Assembly (NCBI RefSeq): GCF_029762515.1
Contig: NZ_JARVGN010000030.1
Span: forward strand, 1 to 9,918
Reading direction: 5' to 3'
Length of the DNA stretch: 9,918 bases
From: Methanocalculus sp.
GTDB taxonomy: Archaea; Halobacteriota; Methanomicrobia; Methanomicrobiales; Methanocorpusculaceae
The notes below the pieces were generated by a model. That model did no database searches. It was given only the letters and a program-made list of their open reading frames with translations, and had not been told where the DNA came from. The position numbers were made by a program, and so were the translations under genes. Below, one piece after another: positions 6,936-9,918 of the stretch. How positions within the stretch are numbered: the stretch's first letter is position 1; each line of letters starts with the position of its first letter.

Positions 6936-7112
6936 CGTGGTTACCAATTGGGCGGGATGGAAGAAATATATGCCCCAAGTACCCGGAGTGCTATAGAAAT
7001 GTGGGGAATTATGGGAGATTAAAATAAAATATATTTATTAATATTATATCATTTTCGCTCAGGAAAAGGCATAAGGTGTATATGATTAGAGTGTGTAAAG
7101 AAAAGAAGCGAA
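6936..7112. promoter_or_regulatory. Divergent intergenic region: pth2 promoter and AT-rich control region of the 7113 operon
   Basis: On the minus strand, CATATATTT (about 6973-6965) is a good TATA box placing the pth2 start site near 6942, about seven bases before its ATG. On the plus side, 7017-7050 is almost pure A/T. It includes a symmetrical element AATAAA (7023-7028), five-base spacer, TTTATT (7034-7039), followed by the 8-base palindrome TAATATTA (7039-7046). A further TATA-like TGTATATGAT (7077-7086) would place a start site close to the ATG at 7113. The symmetrical A/T elements are candidate operator sites, since HicAB-type pairs commonly repress their own promoter; that role is inferred. 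Confidence 0.45.
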
Positions 7113-8165
7113 ATGGCGCCTCAAGAAAAACCCAAGACATGGATTATTATCCGTGACGGAGCGACAGTAAAGGATAATGCTATAGAAGCCCTGGCTTTTG
7201 CCGAGGCAGTCTCCAATATGCAGCGTGCTGTTGATAATATTGGTATTTCAAAATTCGGAAAGGCCTATAAAAAAGAAGATTTCCGGCTTTATCTTAAGGA
7301 GATCAGGAAAGGTAGTATCATTGTACCTTTATTCCCGGTATCATATGGAACCGGACTTGACGGTGAGAACACTTTTACCGATATTACCGGGTGCTTTGAG
7401 CGGCTTATGGATATTCTGAATACCAATCCGGATGCTTTTCCAACACACCTTGACAAGGAGATAGAAGATCCATCTGCACGAATTGGTCTCCTAAAAAGCC
7501 TTCTTTCCTTCGCTTCGTCGGGATCCACCATAGAAATAAAAACCTCCATTGAACAACCTGATCATGGAAGCTTCATTCCAAAACATCAGAAGGAATACCT
7601 TGAAGAACTCGTCTTCAAATACGGAGGTACAGGTATTGTCAGTATACAGGGAGTTATCATAGGGATCCGTGGCGATAATCTCTCGTACTTTATCGTAAAT
7701 ACTACAGTCGGACGGAACATCAACTGCTATTTCAAACCTGAAATAGAAGATCAGGTGAAAAATCTCTATAAAAAATGGGTTCGTGTGACCGGAAATATGA
7801 TACAGACACAAAAAAACTATAGAATTGACTCAGTAGAGAATCTGGAGCAGGTGAAGTTTGAAACTCTTCATACAATTGGTCAATACATCCTGTTGAAACC
7901 AATTACCTTCACCGTCTCCTATGACAATAATGACAAACAATGGTGTCTGTTCAACAATGATCTTGCTCTCTATGGGTGTGGAGATAATTACAAAAAAGCA
8001 ATTCAGTCTCTTGAAGAGGAGATAGAGGGACATATTCTCAGCTTCAGTGAATATCCTGATGATATGCACTCTGAAAGTTCACTCCAATTAAAGCAGGGAC
8101 TCCTCCAATATCTTGATTTCAATGAGGTAAAAGGCCTTATTGATATAAGATATGGAGGGGCATAG
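7113..8165 (+). CDS. Large uncharacterised protein, candidate antitoxin partner with a HicB-like C-terminus
   Basis: I do not recognise a named function. The 350-residue protein has no signal peptide or membrane segment. I read three regions. Residues about 8-145 contain WIIIRDG, a helix near 20-45 and DFRLYLKEIRKGSIIVPL (56-73), a style seen in hypothetical proteins encoded beside small toxins. Residues about 173-232 form alternating beta strands (GIVSIQGVIIGIRG, YFIVNTTVGRNINCYF, KWVRVTGNMI) resembling an OB-like barrel. Residues about 263-335 (ITFTVSYDN, CLFNNDLALYGCGDNYKKA, then a long helix) resemble the HicB antitoxin fold. The start is ATG at 7113 with no convincing Shine-Dalgarno sequence, so an almost leaderless mRNA is possible. 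It is followed two bases after its stop by a HicA-like gene. Composition is more A/T-rich than the neighbours (22-27 G+C in two 60-base rows here, 33 in one row of the reductase gene), hinting at transfer. The domain reading is inference. Confidence 0.6.
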   Translation: MAPQEKPKTWIIIRDGATVKDNAIEALAFAEAVSNMQRAVDNIGISKFGKAYKKEDFRLYLKEIRKGSIIVPLFPVSYGTGLDGENTFTDITGCFERLMDILNTNPDAFPTHLDKEIEDPSARIGLLKSLLSFASSGSTIEIKTSIEQPDHGSFIPKHQKEYLEELVFKYGGTGIVSIQGVIIGIRGDNLSYFIVNTTVGRNINCYFKPEIEDQVKNLYKKWVRVTGNMIQTQKNYRIDSVENLEQVKFETLHTIGQYILLKPITFTVSYDNNDKQWCLFNNDLALYGCGDNYKKAIQSLEEEIEGHILSFSEYPDDMHSESSLQLKQGLLQYLDFNEVKGLIDIRYGGA

Positions 8166-8167
8166 AG
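8154..8167 (+). promoter_or_regulatory. Strong ribosome binding site for the HicA-like gene
   Basis: GGAGGGG at 8154-8160 lies seven bases before the ATG at 8168 and inside the last codons of the preceding gene. It is one of the clearest Shine-Dalgarno sequences in the window and fixes the start of the second gene. The contrast with the first gene, which has none, suggests that the two products may be made at different rates. Confidence 0.6.
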
Positions 8168-8461
8168 ATGCCCATAAAAAAACGTGACTTTGAACGGGCT
8201 GCCAAAAATAAAGGTTTTCTCCAAATCAGAAGAGGAGATCATATCTTTTATCGCTTCAAGGATCACGAGGGAAAGATTGTTGACAGCATCCATACAAAAG
8301 TGAGCCATGGAGGTAATGGGGATATTTCAGAGAGCCTCCTCTCGAAAATGTACAAGCAGATGATGTTCACGACAAAAGCCGATCTTCAGAACTATATTGC
8401 ATGTACTGTGACTGAAGATGAATACCGTGAAATGCTTCGTTCAAAAGGTTATATTGTTTGA
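8168..8461 (+). CDS. HicA-like small protein, candidate mRNA-interferase toxin
   Basis: HicA toxins are small dsRNA-binding-fold ribonucleases that cut mRNA and are neutralised by HicB. This 97-residue protein begins with the family pattern: a helix (KKRDFERAAKNKGF, 4-17), a basic strand, then RRGDHIFYRF (21-30). There His25 occupies the place of the catalytic histidine in the usual G-S-H motif. IHTKVSHGG (41-49) and a helix LLSKMYKQMMF (57-67) follow. It continues with about 30 extra residues (DLQNYIACTVTEDEYREML, 72-90, ending KGYIV), beyond the roughly 60 of classical HicA. I recall this longer arrangement from hypothetical proteins in bacteria and archaea. Its start is two bases after the upstream stop and has a strong ribosome binding site, so it is co-expressed with the large partner. 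The HicA assignment rests on motif resemblance; toxicity is inferred. Confidence 0.65.
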   Translation: MPIKKRDFERAAKNKGFLQIRRGDHIFYRFKDHEGKIVDSIHTKVSHGGNGDISESLLSKMYKQMMFTTKADLQNYIACTVTEDEYREMLRSKGYIV

Positions 8462-8540
8462 GGCGAGGCAGTTGCACGGACAAAAGCCACTCTTTTGATG
8501 GGATGGATATGTTTATTGCCCTTACCTGAGAGGTTCTCCC
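8462..8540 (+). promoter_or_regulatory. Inverted repeat and promoter/RBS upstream of bcp
   Basis: An exact inverted repeat, CAAAAG (8481-8486), five-base loop, CTTTTG (8492-8497), lies 20 bases after the HicA-like stop. It could be part of a terminator or an operator for the peroxiredoxin gene. ATATGTTTATT (about 8506-8516) is a TATA-like element just downstream. GAGAGGT (8528-8534) is a good ribosome binding site six bases before the ATG at 8541. If the TATA-like element were used at normal spacing the transcript would start near the ribosome binding site, so an upstream start or read-through is equally possible. Confidence 0.4.
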
Positions 8541-9023
8541 ATGACAGAACTTGAGATTGGTATGAAGGCACCGGATTTCTGCCTCCCAGATATCGATGAG
8601 CATATGGTATGCCTCGTGGAGGAGCGGGGCGTCTTTGTGATCATCTACTTTTATCCAAAAGATAACTCCTCAGGCTGCACCCTTGAAGCCCGCTCCTTCT
8701 CTGATACGATGGAGGAGTTTGCCCGTGATAATACGCCTGTCTTTGGGATCAGCCCGGATTCGATCGCAACCCACCGGCGTTTCGCCGAGAAGCAAAAGCT
8801 CACCGTCTCCCTCCTCTCAGATCCCGAACACCTGGTGATCGAGGCGTATGGCGCCTGGAAACAGAAGAAGATGTACGGCAGGGAGTATATGGGGGTTGAA
8901 CGGAGCACCTACATCATCGATCCTGATGGAAATATCGCCCACATCTGGCGGAAGGTGAAGGTGAAGGGGCATGTTGAAGAGGTGGTCGCGAAGCTTGAGG
9001 AGCTGAGAGCAGAGAAGCGTTAG
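8541..9023 (+). CDS. bcp: Peroxiredoxin, Bcp/PrxQ family
   Basis: Thiol peroxidase that reduces hydrogen peroxide and organic hydroperoxides in the cytoplasm; strict anaerobes use such enzymes against oxygen exposure. The 160-residue protein has normal family length. The active-site loop YFYPKDNSSGCTLEA (36-50) satisfies P-x3-T/S-x2-C, with Pro39, Ser43 and peroxidatic Cys46. Arg121 in VERSTYIIDPDG is the expected conserved arginine. The resolving Cys, five residues after the peroxidatic one in E. coli Bcp, is replaced by Arg51. The only other cysteines are Cys14 and Cys24, so this is either a 1-Cys-type enzyme or one using an unusual resolving position. GAGAGGT upstream supports the ATG. The stop overlaps by four bases the end of the convergent QueG-like gene. 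Confidence 0.93.
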   Translation: MTELEIGMKAPDFCLPDIDEHMVCLVEERGVFVIIYFYPKDNSSGCTLEARSFSDTMEEFARDNTPVFGISPDSIATHRRFAEKQKLTVSLLSDPEHLVIEAYGAWKQKKMYGREYMGVERSTYIIDPDGNIAHIWRKVKVKGHVEEVVAKLEELRAEKR

Positions 9024-9670
9024 GGGCAGGCGAGCTCGCATGCCCGGCAGTGGTCGATTATCTCTCTGGCTCTCTTTTTATCTGCATTCATCCTCTGCAT
9101 GCACCGCTGCCGGCTGTATGTTCCGGTTTCAAACGCCCCCATCGGGCAGGTGCTGATACAGTACCCGGGGCATTCAGGGCAGGGGTTTGTGAGATCGACT
9201 GGTGCCGGCGGATTGGATTCGATATTCGCCCAGACTGCCCGGAACCTGATCCTCGGCCCAAATCCCGGCACCAGCACAAGGTTGTTTCTCCCCATAATGC
9301 CGATTCCTGCGATTACTGCGGCATCCTTGAGATAGATCCCGCCGTCATCGAGCTGGTAGGGGATCAATTCCGCAGTGATCCCGTGTGTTTCATTCAGCCA
9401 CCCGGCAATCGATCTCCCGATTGCTCCAAGCTGTCGATCCCCCGGTGTGCCACGCCCCTCCTCCCAGTGATCCATCTCCGGCGTGGCGGGATCATGGAAG
9501 AGCCCGAGGATGATGTAGGTGCCATCGTCTCTCACTGATCCCTGGTTGCCGTCTGCCTCGGCTGATGGACAGTTTTTGAGCATGGCTGCCGGGATTGTGC
9601 CTGCCACGTCCGCCCCGAGCCTGAGGGCATGCCGGACCGCTTCCCTGAGAATCTCACTGTCACTCTTCAT
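9020..9670 (-). CDS. Short QueG-like double [4Fe-4S] cluster protein
   Basis: The 216-residue protein resembles the core of epoxyqueuosine reductase (QueG, COG1600-like). The central stretch IMGRNNLVLVPGFGPRIRF (125-143) parallels the cobalamin/substrate region of QueG. It is followed by C-x2-C-x3-C-x3-C-P (Cys164, 167, 171, 175) and then Cys190, Cys208, Cys211 and Cys215, enough for two [4Fe-4S] clusters. It ends at CELACP, where QueG continues into a C-terminal HEAT-like part, and is therefore much shorter than QueG (about 350-380). Queuosine synthesis is not expected in archaea, so the real reaction is unknown; a redox role is safe, the substrate is not. I start it at ATG 9670; a TTG at 9676 would add two residues. 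No Shine-Dalgarno sequence is visible. The ATG overlaps a stop codon of an upstream minus-strand frame (ATGA). Confidence 0.8.
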   Translation of the reverse strand: MKSDSEILREAVRHALRLGADVAGTIPAAMLKNCPSAEADGNQGSVRDDGTYIILGLFHDPATPEMDHWEEGRGTPGDRQLGAIGRSIAGWLNETHGITAELIPYQLDDGGIYLKDAAVIAGIGIMGRNNLVLVPGFGPRIRFRAVWANIESNPPAPVDLTNPCPECPGYCISTCPMGAFETGTYSRQRCMQRMNADKKRAREIIDHCRACELACP

Positions 9671-9918
9671 CTGCAAAGGATGGAACCGGTGAGTGAAAAA
9701 AGATCCGGTCTCTCATCCCCGCTTCCTCTATGAGTGGCGTAACTTCTCCTGCCCCCCTTGAAAAGAACCATAACATCATGGGGAGAAGTATTCAGGTGAT
9801 GACCCTCCCTCACCCCCGCCATCCCGTGCCCGCATTTGATCTCTTCAATGTCCTCTTCGAGCAGATCTTTGATCCAGTGATGACCGTCGTCCTCAGCTTT
9901 GACGCACAAGTCGATGAA
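9667..9918 (-). CDS. Doubtful partial open frame upstream of the QueG-like gene
   Basis: The minus strand is open from the right edge to a TGA at 9669-9667, giving 83 residues with no start codon required inside the window. I recognise no family. The first half is acidic and helix-like (WIKDLLEEDIEEIKCGHG), while the second half is rich in Gly, Arg and His and looks less protein-like. The argument for it is position: its TGA overlaps the ATG of the next gene as ATGA, the same joint seen at pth2-truD and reductase-sppA. The argument against is that the plus strand is also open from ATG 9730 to the edge. Treat it as possible, and otherwise as an unexplained end region of about 250 bases. Confidence 0.3.
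   Translation of the reverse strand, partial: FIDLCVKAEDDGHHWIKDLLEEDIEEIKCGHGMAGVREGHHLNTSPHDVMVLFKGGRRSYATHRGSGDERPDLFSLTGSILCR

Noticed and set aside
6936..6947. TTG start for pth2 four codons upstream
   Set aside because: There is no ribosome binding site, and the TATA box predicts transcription to begin downstream of it. The ATG at 6935 gives the usual family length.
7491..8069. Minus-strand open frames inside the 350-residue gene
   Set aside because: They are broken into overlapping short frames, Phe/Ser/Ile-rich as expected from the antisense of an A/T-rich gene, and the plus frame is continuous and coupled to the next gene.
9671..9676. TTG start for the QueG-like gene
   Set aside because: It adds only two residues, while the ATG two codons later forms the ATGA overlap and needs no rare start codon.
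1..9918. tRNA, rRNA, CRISPR array, insertion sequence or replication origin
   Set aside because: Reading both strands I found no cloverleaf-like segment, no regularly spaced repeats, no transposase or integrase, and no origin-like repeat cluster. A tRNA scan would be the decisive check for the gaps.

Overview
The window looks like part of a methanogenic archaeon's chromosome, most probably Methanomicrobiales or a close relative. The archaeal markers are transcription factor S, Pth2-type peptidyl-tRNA hydrolase, an archaeal-type diaminopyrimidinone reductase, an archaeosortase and a CDP-alcohol phosphatidyltransferase. Promoters carry archaeal TATA boxes, several mRNAs appear leaderless or nearly so, and genes are packed with ATGA start/stop overlaps. 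The lineage is inferred from gene content and general sequence style; no marker gene fixes the genus.

Layout. (1) 1-1719, minus: an AMP-forming acetyl-CoA synthetase whose C-terminus lies beyond the left edge. Upstream of it, also minus, is transcription factor S (1879-2193). (2) 2294-3124, plus: archaeosortase A-like transpeptidase. Its 3' end overlaps by 29 bp the convergent CDP-alcohol phosphatidyltransferase (3096-3728, minus). (3) 3805-5279, plus: a two-gene unit with an ATGA overlap, made of a diaminopyrimidinone-phosphate reductase (riboflavin/deazaflavin route) and the membrane protease SppA. (4) 5311-6935, minus: pth2-truD, two tRNA-related housekeeping genes also joined by an ATGA overlap. 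(5) 7113-8461, plus: a visibly more AT-rich pair, a 350-residue protein of unknown function followed two bases later by a HicA-like small protein. (6) 8541-9023, plus: Bcp-type peroxiredoxin. Its 3' end overlaps by 4 bp a convergent short QueG-like double [4Fe-4S] protein (9020-9670, minus). A doubtful partial frame (9667-9918, minus) is joined to that gene by another ATGA.

Most of the window is ordinary housekeeping. The accessory item is the pair at 7113-8461: a HicA-family candidate toxin with an extended C-terminus, coupled to an unusually large partner. I read the partner as an N-terminal module, an OB-like middle and a HicB-like end. The pair sits between conserved genes, has lower GC than its surroundings, and is preceded by AT-rich symmetrical DNA that could be its operator. 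Other points worth a look are an acetyl-CoA synthetase with Asn where the A8 arginine is expected, the ArtA/phospholipid-synthase neighbourhood that recalls the haloarchaeal artA-pssA association, and a QueG-like protein in an organism group not expected to make queuosine. I saw no tRNA, rRNA, CRISPR array, insertion sequence or origin.
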